Part shown: in pieces, positions 1-11,552 of the stretch
Numbering within the stretch: position 1 is the first letter of the stretch
Layout: each line of letters opens with the position of its first letter
Origin: Lolium rigidum
Lineage: Eukaryota; Streptophyta; Magnoliopsida; Poales; Poaceae
Reading direction: 5' to 3'
NCBI RefSeq assembly: GCF_022539505.1
Contig: NC_061508.1
Span: 269,272,736 to 269,336,735 of the forward strand
DNA: 64,000 nucleotides
Position numbers and translations under genes: made by a program
Notes under the pieces: generated by a model
Told to the model about the DNA's origin: nothing
Database searches by the model: none
What the model saw: the letters and a program-made list of their open reading frames with translations, nothing else

Positions 1-1
1 A

Positions 2-3000
2 CTTGAACTCTTTGGCATGCTAAAAGCTGCAGAGATTGAGATCAAGAAAGAGCACCAAGTGTTGATGGTCAACAAGACCACCAGTTTCAAGAAACAGGGC
101 AAGTCTAAGGGAAAATTCAAGAAGGGTGGCAAGAAAGCTGCCACGCCTCCGTGAAACCTAAGAACGGCCCTAAACCCGATGCTGAGTGCTATTATCGCAA
201 GGAGAAGGGACACCGGAAGCGTAATTGCTCCAAGTATCCGGCTGATCCGAAGAGCGGCCTTGTCAAGAAAAAGAAAGAAGGTATATCCGATATACATGTT
301 ATAGATGTTTATCTCACTCGGTTCTCGTTCTAGTACACGGGTATTTGATACTGGTTCGGTTGCTCATATTTGTAACTCGAAACAGGAACTAAAGAATAAA
401 CGAAGACTACTGAAAGATGAAGTGACGATGCGCGTTGGAAACGGATCCAAAGTCGATGTGATCGTTGTCGGCACACTTCCTCTACATCTACCTTCGGGAT
501 TAGTTTTAAGCCTAAATAATTGTTATTTTGTACCCGCGTTGAGCATGAACATTATATCCGGATCTTGTTTAATGCAAGACGGTTATTCATTCAAGTCTGA
601 GAATAATGGTTGTTCTATTTTTATGAATAATATCTTTTATGGTCGAGCACCGGAAAAGAATGGCTTATTTCCGTTAGATCTCGATAGTAGTGATACGCAT
701 ATACATAACATTGATGCTAAGCGAATTAAATTGAATGATAATTCTACTTATATGTGGCACTCGTCGTCTTGGTCATATTGGAGTGAAACGCATGAAGAAA
801 CTCCATACTCGATGGATTACTTGAATCACTTGACTTTGAGTCACTTGATAGATGCGAAGCATGTCTAATGGGAAAAATGACTAAGACTCCATTTTCTGGT
901 ATGATGGAGCGAGCTACTGACTTATTGGAAATCATACATACCGATGTGTGCGGACCAATGAGTGTAGCATCGCGCGGTGGTTATCGTTATGTTCTAACTT
1001 TCACAGATGATCTGAGTAGATATGGGTATATCTATTTCATGAAACATAAATCCGAAACTTTCGAGAAGTTTAAGGAATTCCAAAGTGAAGTAGAAAATCA
1101 ACGTAACAAGAAGATTAAATTTCTATGATCTGATCGTGGAGGTGAATATCTGAGTTATGAGTTTGGCATGCATTTAAAGAAATGCGGAATACTTTCACAA
1201 TTGACACCGCCGGGAACACCACAACGAAACGGTGTGTCCGAACGTCGTAATCGAACTCTCTTAGATATGGTTCATTCTATGATGTCTCTTACTGATTTGC
1301 CGTTATCATTTTGGAGTTATGCATTAGAGACGAGTCGCATTCACTTTAAATAGAGCACCATCAAAATCCGTAGAAACGACACCGTATGAATTATGGTTTA
1401 ATAAGAAACCTAAGTCATGTCGTTCTCGAAAGTTTGGGGTTGCGAAGCTTATGTAAAGAAGTTACAACCGGACAAGCTAGAACCCAAAGCGGAGAAATGC
1501 GTCTTCATAGGATACCCTAAGGAAACTATAGGGTACACTTTCTATCACAGATCCGAAGGCAAAATCTTTGTTGCTAAGAACGGAACCTTTCTTGAGAAAG
1601 AATTTCTCACTAAAGAAGTGACTGGAAGAAAAATAGAACTCGATGAGATTGATGAATCTATACTCGTTGATCAGAGTAGCGCAGTACCGGAAGTTGTACC
1701 TGTACCGCCTACACCGGCAACGAGAGGAAGCTAATGATAATGATCATGAAACTTCGAACGAGGAAACTCATCGAACCTCGCAGATCGACAAGGGAGCGTG
1801 CCACTCCGATTGGTATGATCCTTGTCTAAATGTCATGATTGTGGATAACAATGATGAGGACCCTGCGATGTATGAAGAAGCGATGATGAGCCCAGATTCC
1901 AACGAATGGCAAGAAGCCATGAAATCCGAAATGGGATCCATGTATGATAACAAAGTATGGACTTTGGTAGACTTGCCTGATAGCCGAAAGGCTGTCGAGA
2001 ATAAATGGATCTTCAAGAGAAAAACAGATGCTGATGGTAATATTATCGTCTATAAAGCTCGACTTGTCGCAAAGGGTTTCCAACAAATTCAAGGAGTTGA
2101 CTACGATGAGACTTTCTCACTCTGTAGCGAAGCTAAAATCTGTGAGGATTTTGTTAGCAATAGCTGCATTTTTCGATTATGAGATTTGGCGAGATGGATG
2201 TCAAAACGGCGTTCCTTAATGGAGACATTGAGGAAGAGTTGTATATGGTACAACCCAAAGGTTTTGTCGACCCTAAAAATGCCGACAAAGTATGCAAACT
2301 TCAGCGTTCAATCTATGGACTGAAGCAAGCATCAAGAAGTTGGAACCGACGCTTTGATAAGGTGATCAAAGACTTCGGGTTTATACAGTGTCATGGAGAG
2401 GCCTGTATTTACAAGAAAGTGAGTGGGAGCTCTGTAGCATTCCTGAAATTATATGTAGATGACATATTATTGATTGGGAATGATGTAGAACTATTAAGCA
2501 GTGTAAAAGGTTATTTGAATAATAGTTTTTCAATGAAAGACCTTGGTGAAGCATCATATATATTAGGCATCAAGATTTATAGAGATAGATCAAGACGCCT
2601 AATAGGGCTATCACAGAGTATATATCTGGACAAGATTCTAAAGAAGTTTAGAATGGACGAAAGTAAGAAAGGGTTCTTACCTATGTTACCAGGCAAGGTC
2701 TTGAGTAAGACTCAAGGACCGGCTACGGCAGAAGAAAGAGAAAGGATGAGTAATATCCCCTATTCCTCGGCAAGTAGGATCTATCATGTATGCCATGCTA
2801 TGTACTAGACCGGATATAGCACATGCTATTAGTTTGACTAGCAGTATATCAAAGTGATCCAGGAATGGAACACCGGACATCGGTCAAGAATATCCTGAAG
2901 TACTTGAAAAGAACTAAGGATATGTTTCTTTGTTATGGAGGTGACCAAGAGCTCGTTGTAAACGGTTACACCGATGCAAGTTGGAACACCGATCCCGATG

Positions 3001-3449
3001 ACTCTAAGTCACGATCCGGGTACGTGTTTATATTGAATGGTGCTGCAAGAAGCTCGGGCAAGCTCGAAGCAAGGCACGGTGGCGAAGTCTTCAACGGAAT
3101 CGAGTACATAGCAGCTTCAGAGGCTTCATCGAAGCGGTATGGATGAAGAGGTTCATTGTAGAGCTCGGTGTGGTTCCTAGTGCATTGGACCCATTAATCA
3201 TTTACTCGTGATAACATGGGTGCCATCGCCAATGCACAAGAACCAAGGTCACACAAGAGGCTGAAGCATATCAAGCTGCGTTACCACTCGATTCGCGAGT
3301 ACATCAAAGATGGAGAAGTAAAGATTTGCAAAGTACACACCGATCCGAATGTAGCAGATCCGTTGACTAAAGCTCTCCCTAGGGCAAAGCATGACCAACA
3401 CCGAATGCCATGGGTGTTAGGTATATTACAATGTAATCTAGATTATTGA
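2..3449 (+). pseudogene. Decayed gag-pol of the Angela/BARE-type element
   Basis: Fragments in shifting frames encode a copia polyprotein. The gag tail ends with a CCHC-like knuckle near 187-231 (CYYRKEKGHRKRNC), in which the second cysteine is arginine, so zinc binding is probably lost. A protease signature DTGS lies near 349. Integrase spans roughly 760-1500 and includes PQRNGVSERRNRTLLDM, which carries the catalytic glutamate. Reverse transcriptase runs from about 1890 to 2790 with DVKTAFLNGDIEEELY and the catalytic LYVDDILLIGND. RNase H starts near 2865 with TDASWNTDPDDSKSRSGY and ends near 3449. Stops and frame changes occur near 333, 868, 1125, 1353, 1732, 2180 and 2806. No functional product is expected. 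Confidence 0.9.
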
Positions 3450-3469
3450 CTCTAGTGCAAGTGGGAGAT

Positions 3470-5218
3470 CGAAGGAGATATGCCCTAGAGGCAATAATAA
3501 AGTGGTTATTATTTATATCTTTATGTTTATGATAAATGTTTATATATCATGCTATAATTGTATTAACCGAAACATTAGTACATGTGTGATGTGTAGACAA
3601 CAAAGAGTCCCTAGTATGCCTCTTAAACTAGCTTGTTGATTAATGGATGATTAGTTTCATAATCATGAACATTGGATGTTATTAATAACAAGGTTATGTC
3701 ATTGTATGAATGATGTAATGGACACACCCAATTAAGCGTAGCATAAGATCTCGTCATTAAGTTATTTGCTATAAGCTTTCGATACATAGTTACCTAGTCC
3801 TTATGACCATGAGATCATGTAAATCACTTATACCGGAAAGGTACTTTGATTACACCAAACGCCACTGCGTAAATAGGTGGTTATAAAGGTGGGATTAAGT
3901 ATCCGGAAAGTATGAGTTGAGGCATATGGATCAACAGTGGGATTTGTCCATCCCGATGACGGATAGATATACTCTGGGCCCTCTCGGTGGAATGTCGTCT
4001 AATGTCTTGCAAGCATATGAATAGGTTCATAAGAGACCACATACCACGGTACGAGTAAAGAGTACTTGTCAGGAGACGATGTTGAACAAGGTATAGAGTG
4101 ATACCGAAGATCAAACCTCGGACAAGTAAAATATCGCGTGACAAAGGGAATTGGTATCGTATGTGAATGGTTCATTCGATCACTAAAGTCATCGTTGAAT
4201 ATGTGGGAGCCATTATGGATCTCCAGATCCCGCTATTGGTTATTGGTCGGAGTGAGTACTCAACCATGTCCGCATAGTTCACGAACCGTAGGGTGACACA
4301 CTTAAAGTTGGATGTTGAAATGGTAGAACTTGAATATGGAATGGAGTTCGAATATTTGTTCGGAGTGCCGGATGAGATCCCGGACATCACGAGGAGTTCC
4401 GGAATGGTCCGGAGAATAAGATTCATATATAGGATGTCATTTTACGTGAATTAAAATGATCCGGAAGGTTCTATGGAAGGTTCTAGAAGGTTATAGAAAA
4501 GTCCGGAAGAAACCACCAAGGAAGGTGGAGTCCCGGAGGGACTCCACCTCCATGGCCGGCCAACCCTAGAGGGGGAGGAGTCCCAAGTGGACTCCCCCAT
4601 GGGGGCCGGCCACCCCCCCACATGGAAGGGGGGAATCCCACCCCAAGTGGGATTCCCACCTTGGGTAGGTTTCCCTATCACATGGAAGGTTTTGGGTTCG
4701 GGTCTTATTCGGAGACTAATGAGGGGCCAAGGGGAGGGGGCCGGCCACCCAAGAACCACAAGGTGGCCGCACCCCTATAGTGGCCGGCGCCCCCTCTCCC
4801 CAAACCCTAGCGGCCTCTCTCCTCCACCACATCCCGCACGCTTAGCGAAGCTCCGCCGGATTTCTCCACCACCACCGACACCACGCCGTCTTGCTGTCGG
4901 ATTCAAGAGGAGCTACTACTTCCGCTGCCCGCTGGAACGGGGAGGTGGACGTCGTCTTCATCAACAACCGAACGTGTGACCGAGTACGGAGGTGCTGCCC
5001 GTTCGTGGCGCCGGTGATCAAGATCTTCTACGCGCTTTTGCAAGCGGCAGGTGAACGTCTACCGCAGCAACAAGAGCCTCATCTTGTAGGCTTTGGAATC
5101 TCTTCAAGGGTGAGACTCGATAAACCCCTCGTTGCTACCGTCTTCTAGATTGCATCTTGGCTTGGATTGCGTGTTCGCGGTAGGAATTTTTTTGTTTTCT
5201 ATGCAACGTTCTCCTACA
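3470..5218 (+). repeat. 3' LTR of the Angela/BARE-type element
   Basis: The terminal repeat begins CGAAGGAGATATGCC, where the family start would be TGTAGGAG or TGTTGGAG, so the first bases have mutated. It ends CTCCTACA at 5218. Its length of 1749 bp fits the family. It is non-coding; open frames at 4587-5148 are GC-rich LTR sequence rather than genes. Confidence 0.8.
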
Positions 5219-6356
5219 GAACGGACGGATAATTAATGTCGAGAATTACGGTTGAGGTTGAAGATTCATGTAACAAATTACCATCGCTTGCGCGTCGCTG
5301 GGAAATTACCATCGTGAAAATATGCGCCCTGAAAGAATTACTATTAGATAGTTAACGACTTGTTTCGTAGTTGACATCCTCAAATTACTATTGATGTTCA
5401 AGATTTCTACTGATAAATTGCTTTTGGAAAAAATGTAGGTAATTACCGTGTCACGAAGAACTACTGCAAAATAGTTAACGAGAAATTAGAATTACCGCTG
5501 AAGAATCATGCTCGGGTGAAGTATTACCCGCAGGTAATTAAATTACTGTAAAACATTTGTACCGATGAATTGCTGCAAAAAATTACTATCGGAATCTTTA
5601 AAAAGTAACTATCAAAAATATTAAGAAAGTTTTTTTTGAGCAAAAAAATATTAAGAAAGTTAAACAAAAAGCAAAAAAAAAAAAGGTGAACAATGCCTTA
5701 ATCAACGATAGTGTAGATCGGAAGCAATGTAGATGTGTTTTTTTATCTACAGTAACTTGGATAGCTAAGATTGATGCAAACAGGGTCAGCTTTGATATAG
5801 GTGTAAAATGTTGTATTTATTCGGAATTACCGATCAAGAATTATGTACGGTGAAGAACAGACGGATAATTAATGTCGAGAATTACGGTTGAGGTTGAAGA
5901 TTCATGTAACAAATTACCATCGCTTGCGCGTCGCTGGGAAATTACCATCGTGAAAATATGCGTCCTGAAAGAATTACTATTAGATAGTCAACGACTTGTT
6001 TCGTAGAACTACTACAAAATAGTTAACACGAGAAATTAGAATTACCGCTGAAGAATCATGCTCGGGTGAAGTATTACCCGCAGGTAATTAAATTACTGTA
6101 AAACATTTGTACCAATGAATTGCTGCAAGAAATTACTATCGGAATCTTTAAAAAAGTAACTATCAAAAATATTAAGAAAGTTTTTTTTGAGCAAAAAATA
6201 TTAAGAAAGTTAAGCAAAAAGCAAAAAGAAAAAGGTGAACAATGCCTTAATCAACGATAGTGTAGATCGGAAGCAATGTAGATGTGTTTTTTTATCTACA
6301 GTATCTTGGATAGCTAAGATTGATGCAAACAGGGTCAGCTTTGATATAGGTGTATA
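5219..6356. repeat. Tandem duplication of an AT-rich unit, about 636 bp offset
   Basis: Copy 1 (5219 to about 5808) starts directly at the LTR border with GAACGGACGGATAATTAATG. Copy 2 (5855 to about 6356) starts GAACAGACGGATAATTAATG and follows copy 1 closely to its end (CAGCTTTGATATAGGTGTA). Copy 2 lacks about 95 bp present in copy 1 (roughly 5371-5460), between TTTCGTAG and AACTACT. The unit repeats the motif AATTAC(C/T) many times, is not coding, and belongs to no family I recognise. The Angela element probably inserted into the left copy. Confidence 0.8.
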
Positions 6357-6659
6357 ATAGAGTAGTAATAATTTGCGTTCAGGTTTTTCTTAGTATAATT
6401 TATTAAGTATACTCCTTCCATGTTCAAGGAGCAATCACACTGATAGTAGGGCTATTTGGAGATTGGAAACCGACTCTGTTCCAACTTTGAAGCCGACGCG
6501 CATTCAGACTCTGCATCGGAATCGAATCTCGAATCAATAAAAGCCCACCATGACGGGATGCACAAACGAAGCGAACGAACCATCAGCATCCTGCATCCCT
6601 TCTCGATCCCCGTTGGAAAAAAAGAGAGAGATAGCTCTGGTGCGACCGTGCGAGAGATC

Positions 6660-7259
6660 ATGGCGATCGACCGGCAATCGGAGTGGATCGTCCTCCGGCG
6701 CGTGCACGCGTTCCTCAAGTCGAGGAAGCTCCACCGCGCGGCATACGCGCTGGAGAAGGAGGCGAGGCTGAAGCTGGACCTGCCGCACCTGCACAAGCTC
6801 TTCGCCAAGGGCCGGTGGCGGGCGGCGGACGAGTACGTGACGGCGTTCATGGGCGCCAAGGAGGAGACCAGCACGCCCGCCGCGTCCGCCACGCTGTTCG
6901 TCGTCAGGTTCGAGCGCTTCGTCCGCGCGCTCAAGCGGGGCGACGAGGCCTGGGCCACGAGGTACTTCGGCCGCGCCGTCGAGCCCCTCCTCGACAGCCA
7001 CCCGGACAAGGCCGCCGCGCGCGCCGAGTGCATCAGGGCGCTGGAGCTAGACGACGAGTCCCTCCGCCGCAGCTACCCCGACGACGACCGGCGCAGGCGC
7101 GAGCGGGAGACGGAGTTCATCCGCTGCGTCTACGAGAACGAGAGCATCTCCCGCGCCTTCAACGACGTCTTCGACGGCAACCTGCGCTTCATGAGCAAGA
7201 CCACCTCCCTCGGCCTGCGCCGCCACGTCCGCCGCGGCCCGCCGTGTGATCAGCGATGA
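6660..7259 (+). CDS. Small LisH/CTLH-like protein, resembling the N-terminus of TOPLESS-type co-repressors
   Basis: This is an uninterrupted single-exon frame of 199 residues, GC-rich in the manner of many grass genes and unlike its AT-rich surroundings. I chose the ATG at 6660 (context GATCATGGCGA) because the recognisable fold starts there. The frame is open upstream to 6456 but begins there with TTG, and an in-frame ATG at 6558 gives only a low-complexity extension. Residues about 8-40 (HAFLKSRKLHRAAYALEKEA) look like a LisH helix pair, and about 41-110 (KLFAKGRWRAADEYVTAF and following) like a CTLH segment. This order is that of the dimerisation and EAR-peptide-binding part of TPL/TPR co-repressors, but there are no WD40 repeats. 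The arginine-rich C-terminus is of unknown role. Function as a small regulator or interfering partner is inference; it could also be a pseudogenised fragment. Confidence 0.65.
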   Translation: MAIDRQSEWIVLRRVHAFLKSRKLHRAAYALEKEARLKLDLPHLHKLFAKGRWRAADEYVTAFMGAKEETSTPAASATLFVVRFERFVRALKRGDEAWATRYFGRAVEPLLDSHPDKAAARAECIRALELDDESLRRSYPDDDRRRRERETEFIRCVYENESISRAFNDVFDGNLRFMSKTTSLGLRRHVRRGPPCDQR

Positions 7260-8279
7260 AAAAAATGGACAATCATCGAATGCCTTGCCTTGTACTAGCA
7301 CGTTCTACATCGTATTCTTTGACAGTATATATTACAACTGTACTATACTACGTATTATGCAATGTGATATACCGATGTATGTGTAATGAATACACCTTCC
7401 TTTGGTTATACGATAATTATTATTTGGCGCCGACGTGTTTGTGCTCTAATCCCCATTTGAAGAGTTGGAAACTTGGAATCATGCAAACAATACACGAGAA
7501 CTGGAGCCGGAGCGGGAGCGGGGGAGAAGGAAGAGCATCTAGGTGTAGTATTATCTTACAAAATTCGTTCAAAAGTTGTATCTTTTGGTTGCCATGTCAA
7601 ATAGATGTAGTATTATCTTACAAAGTTTTACATACATGTAGAGCTTGTCGTCCCCCAGTAGATCGGACCGCCGAGTAAGTGTCCCCGAGTTTGGCCTCCT
7701 GATCGAGATCTAGGGGCTGCCATTGCCGAAGCGCCATCAACACCTGGATCTGCCGCCTACGTTTTGGAAAGTGCCAATTATCTTCCGTAGCATGATTTTC
7801 ACCGTTTTTTATAAGCAGTAGAGATAGAGATATATAAATATATGTTGCCGAAATTTCTAGTTTCTCTGCATTATTTACCAAAACTGCTATATAAACTTAG
7901 TCCGCTATTACCCGGCTATAGCCATCGCCGCGGCTAAATGCAATAGCTCGCTATTTGAAACTTTGCGCAATACTAACATAGATTTGCAGTACTAAGATAC
8001 ATAGGTTTTATTTCTATTTTTTTAATGATTTAAAACCTGAAACTACAACAAGAATGTCATGCTCTGTTTTATCTTACAAGCCTGATATGAATGGTACAGA
8101 AAATTTCATCTAACAGTATTTGATTACACCAAGCATCACTTGCTACTTCAAGGAAATCCTCTACATCAGTGTGGTGCACATCGATGCGTCACTCTCAGGC
8201 GCTGCATCTTATGTGCCGGGCGTGGCGACGCAGGCCTAGGGTTATCGCGCCTGTGCTAGTTGTCATCGGGGTAGTTGAT
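7260..8279. other. Non-coding stretch downstream of the LisH-like gene
   Basis: No convincing gene is seen. It probably includes the 3' untranslated region of the upstream gene. A 22-bp motif (GTAGTATTATCTTACAAA core) is present twice, near 7545 and 7604. AT-rich sequence follows, with a short GC-rich palindrome-like patch near 7905-7950 (GCTATAGCCATCGCCGCGGC). Confidence 0.5.
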
Positions 8280-8395
8280 TATGAGCAACGTGTTTTAGCA
8301 CCTATTCAGCAAAATATACAACATGAGGTTCCATTACTTCTTGATTCAAATATGAACATATAATAGAAGAAAGTATTCCTACTACTATAGCTCCT

Positions 8396-10137
8396 ACAAA
8401 TCCTTCAACTACTGATGACTCAACTCATGATGCAAATAATGAAGCTGTACCTTCAAGTTCACCATCTCCGGATTGTCCTATTGCTCTCCGAAAACAAGCA
8501 AGGAAAACTAACATACCAACTCGTCTAAAGGACTGTGTTGGATATAAACATGATATTGCAAATTTTGTGTCATATGAAAAGTGTAGTCCTTCCTTTAAAG
8601 GTTTAATTGCTTCTCTTGACGACACATCTATGCCTAAAGACTGGAAGGAGGCATTTCATGATCCCAAGTGGAATGCAACTATGTTAGAAGAAATGGAAGC
8701 AACACGGGATCTTGTGGACTTGCCTCTAGGAAAGGACCCTATGGGATGCAAATGGGTGTATACGGTCAAGCAAAATCCAAGTGGTGATGTGGAAAGATAC
8801 AAAGCTCGTTTGGTCGCAAAGGGGTATACATAAACCTATGGAATCGATTATGAAGAAATCTTTGCACCTGTGGCTAAAATGAAATCAGTGAGAGTATTAA
8901 TATCATGTGCTGCAAATTTGGGGTGGAATCTCCATCAATTAGATGTCACGAATGCTTTTCTTCATGGAGATCTCTAGGAGGAGATTTATATGCATATTCC
9001 ATCGGTCTTTGAAACAAATCAAACAAAGAACAAATTATTAAGACTATACAGGTCATTGTATGGTTTGAAACAGTCACCTAGAGCTTGATTTGATCGGTTG
9101 AGGAAGTACGTGCTTCATATTGGTTATAATCAGAGTAATGCTGACGATACCCTCTTTTATAAACGGTTTGAGGGTAAGTTAACCATCTTAATTGTGTATG
9201 TTGATGATATCATTATGACAGGAGTTAATGTTGAGGAGATAAGAAATCTAAAGTAGCATCTAGCTAGAGAATTGAAGTTAAAGGTATGGGACAATTGAGG
9301 TACTTTCTTGGAATCGAAGTCTCGAGAAGTCCTAAAGGCATCTATCTATCACAAAGAAAGTATGTTTTGGATCTATTATCGGAAAAAGGATTGTCTGGGT
9401 GCCGTCCTGTTGCTACTCCAATTGAGCAGAATCATCGATGGACCTCCAGTGGATCGAGAGCGCTACCAAAGATTAGTTGGGCGCTTAATTTATCTATCTC
9501 ATACTCATTCTGATATAGCCTTTGCGGTAAATGGTGTCGGTCAGTTTATGCATGATCCACGTTCACCTCATATGGATGCTATAATCAGTATCATTCATTA
9601 TCTTAAAGGATGTCCGGGAAGAGGCCTTCTTTATACTACTCATGGAAATTTACAAGTAGAATGCTATATACATGCAGACTCGGCAGGATCCCTAGATGAT
9701 AGAAGATCAACATCTCGATATTGTGCCTTCGTAGGAGGCAATCTTGTTGCATGGAGAAGCAAAAAAAACAGAATGTCGTGGCAAGATCTACAGCGGAAGC
9801 AACATTTAGAGCCATGGCACATGGTATTTGTGAGATATTGTGGCTACGGATACTTCTGATGGAATTAGGGTTATACCAGTCCAAACCGTTAATGTTGTAT
9901 TGTGACAACAAAGTAGCGCTTGATATTGCTCATAATCCTATACACCATGATAGGACTAAGCATGTCGAAATTGACCGACACTTTATCAAAAACAAGTTAG
10001 ATCAAGGTATCCTTTGTATGCTTTATGTTAACTCAGCAAATCAACTAGCAGACATCTTAACGAACGATTTACCGAATAAAATGTTTTCAGTTTTGTGTAG
10101 CAAGATGGAACTAAATGATATATTTGCTCCATCTTGA
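8396..10137 (+). pseudogene. Decayed copia RT-RNase H
   Basis: The frame around 8567-8833 carries the RT start (DPMGCKWVYTVKQNPSGDVE and YKARLVAKGYT). It then continues through in-frame stops near 8832, 8976, 9087 and 9255, past [15 protein letters not shown] and the catalytic VYVDDIIM near 9200. From 9286 it reads MGQLRYFLGIEV. The RNase H part shows ADSAGSLDDRRSTSRY near 9677, ARSTAEATFRAMAHGI near 9782, and YCDNKVALDIAHNPIHHDRT near 9900, ending at 10137. At least four nonsense codons and several frameshifts make it non-functional. Confidence 0.88.
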
Positions 10138-10144
10138 AGGGGAG

Positions 10145-10362
10145 TGTTAAAGGGTGAAAATGTAAAAATAGAATAATTATAGGATAGAGATAGAAAGTAG
10201 AGTGTATAGCTCAGAGCCTCAGACCCGTTAGAGTTCCAGAGTCTTCAGTGTACAATTTTCCCATCTTGTACTAGACCGAAGTGAATGAATTAGCTCTTTG
10301 TTTCTGTGAGTTCTTGGTTCCTGAAGCTAGAAACGATTCATAGATTACTTCGGTGTTGTACA
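10145..10362 (+). repeat. Probable 3' LTR of the truncated copia element
   Basis: The sequence begins TGTTAAAGGG immediately after the polypurine tract. A candidate end GTACA is found about 218 bp later. The left LTR is missing, so the right boundary rests on the expected CA end only. Confidence 0.5.
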
Positions 10363-11552
10363 TTTATACGCTTATAGCATTTTTCTGAAAATATACACTT
10401 TTTTCGATAAAGGGAATATATTAATATCAAAAGATACCAATTACACTCAGCCTCTGCAACAATGCACCACCCTAATGGCATTACAGATGCACACAACCAA
10501 AGAAAAGAAAAAGAAAACTAAGAAACAAAAGTCCCACTACAGTATCTCGGGTCTAACAACAGCAATACAACCACCATCAAGACAACACCTGAAATACAAA
10601 CTCTCCAAAAACGACGCCTCCAAGAAGGGAACACTGCTCTAACACCGTCGTCGCCCGATCAAAGATCTTAGGTTTTCACCCTGAAGATAGTCCTCGCTCT
10701 CAAAACAATGCCTCCAACAAGGTCATTGCAAGGCACAACCAGTTAAGGCCAGACCTTGGGTTTTCATCCTGAAAGGTAGGACTTTGAACTTCACATGTGT
10801 TGTCGCCCCCACTTTCATACCGCTGTTGTGAAGCCCGGAACACCAAGCAAGTCCCTCAACAGCGCGGAGACTTGAACCTCCCTTAGCTAGTCCTCCCCTC
10901 CGGCCTTCATGAAATTCTCTTCTTCCGACTTTCATCATGGATCCATAGTCACTTGATGTCAACATAGAAAAAGAGCTTCGCGCCGCACCCTCCAGAACCA
11001 ATCAGTCGGAATAAAAGCATGGGTGCGCACAACCGAATACCACTGATCCAGCAAACTCCGGGCAAAAGCACTGTTACATTCGCCGGTGGAGCCTTCCGGA
11101 ACTCAACACTCTGGCCAGATCACGAGTCCAGGCCTCCGGTAGGTCCTCCTCTTCACGCAAGAGAGGCCCTAGGACCGCCGCCTTTATTCAGGTCGGACCC
11201 CCACGTCGGCGACCACCCTGGACTGGCCACTCCAACCCTCCACCGGCAACACCATCGCCGGCTTCCAAGCTCCTCCATCTCGCCGCCGGAACGCGGTGAT
11301 AGATCAATAGATCCACCACCACCAACCGCAGGCCGATCCTCTCCGGCGAAGAAGAGGGTCACCTCCACCGTCGAACCCAAGGCTGCTGCCCCGGGCGTCC
11401 TCGTACCGCGGGAGAAGCCCAAGATCATCGCCCCTCACCGATGAGAGGCGGAGGGAAAGGCGATGTCCGCCTCCACCAGCCACCACCGCCGGCATGCCGC
11501 CGATGGGAGGCGGGGAGGCCGCAGCCCGTAGCTGGATCGTCCCCGGGAGGGC

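Larger units (their letters stand above)
1..5218 (+). mobile_element. Angela/BARE-type Ty1-copia retrotransposon, 5' part outside window
   Basis: The window opens inside gag of a plus-strand copia element. It then shows protease, integrase, reverse transcriptase and RNase H in copia order, a purine-rich tract (GTGGGAGAT, 3461-3469) and a long 3' LTR. The LTR start (GGAGATATGCCCTAGAGG) and its end (CAACGTTCTCCTACA) agree with what I know of the Angela/WIS/BARE group, as does the LTR length of about 1.75 kb. The 5' LTR and the left target duplication lie outside the window, so the duplication cannot be tested. The coding part is broken by many stops and frameshifts, so this is an old copy. Confidence 0.88.
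8280..10362 (+). mobile_element. 5'-truncated Ty1-copia element with 3' LTR
   Basis: Only the part from the integrase-RT linker onward is present. RT and RNase H are followed by a polypurine tract AAGGGGAG (10137-10144) and a short LTR that starts TGTTAAAGGG at 10145. I place its end at about 10362 (GGTGTTGTACA), with some doubt. No 5' LTR or target duplication is visible. It is a different family from the copia element at 1-5218, as the short LTR and different RT sequence show. Confidence 0.75.

Noticed and set aside
6456..6659. N-terminal extension of the LisH-like gene to 6456
   Set aside because: The first codon is TTG, not used here as a eukaryotic start, and the extension is low-complexity leader sequence.
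6534..7033. Long minus-strand and alternative plus-strand frames over the LisH-like gene
   Set aside because: GC-rich third positions keep the other frames open; only the plus frame from 6660 has a recognisable fold.
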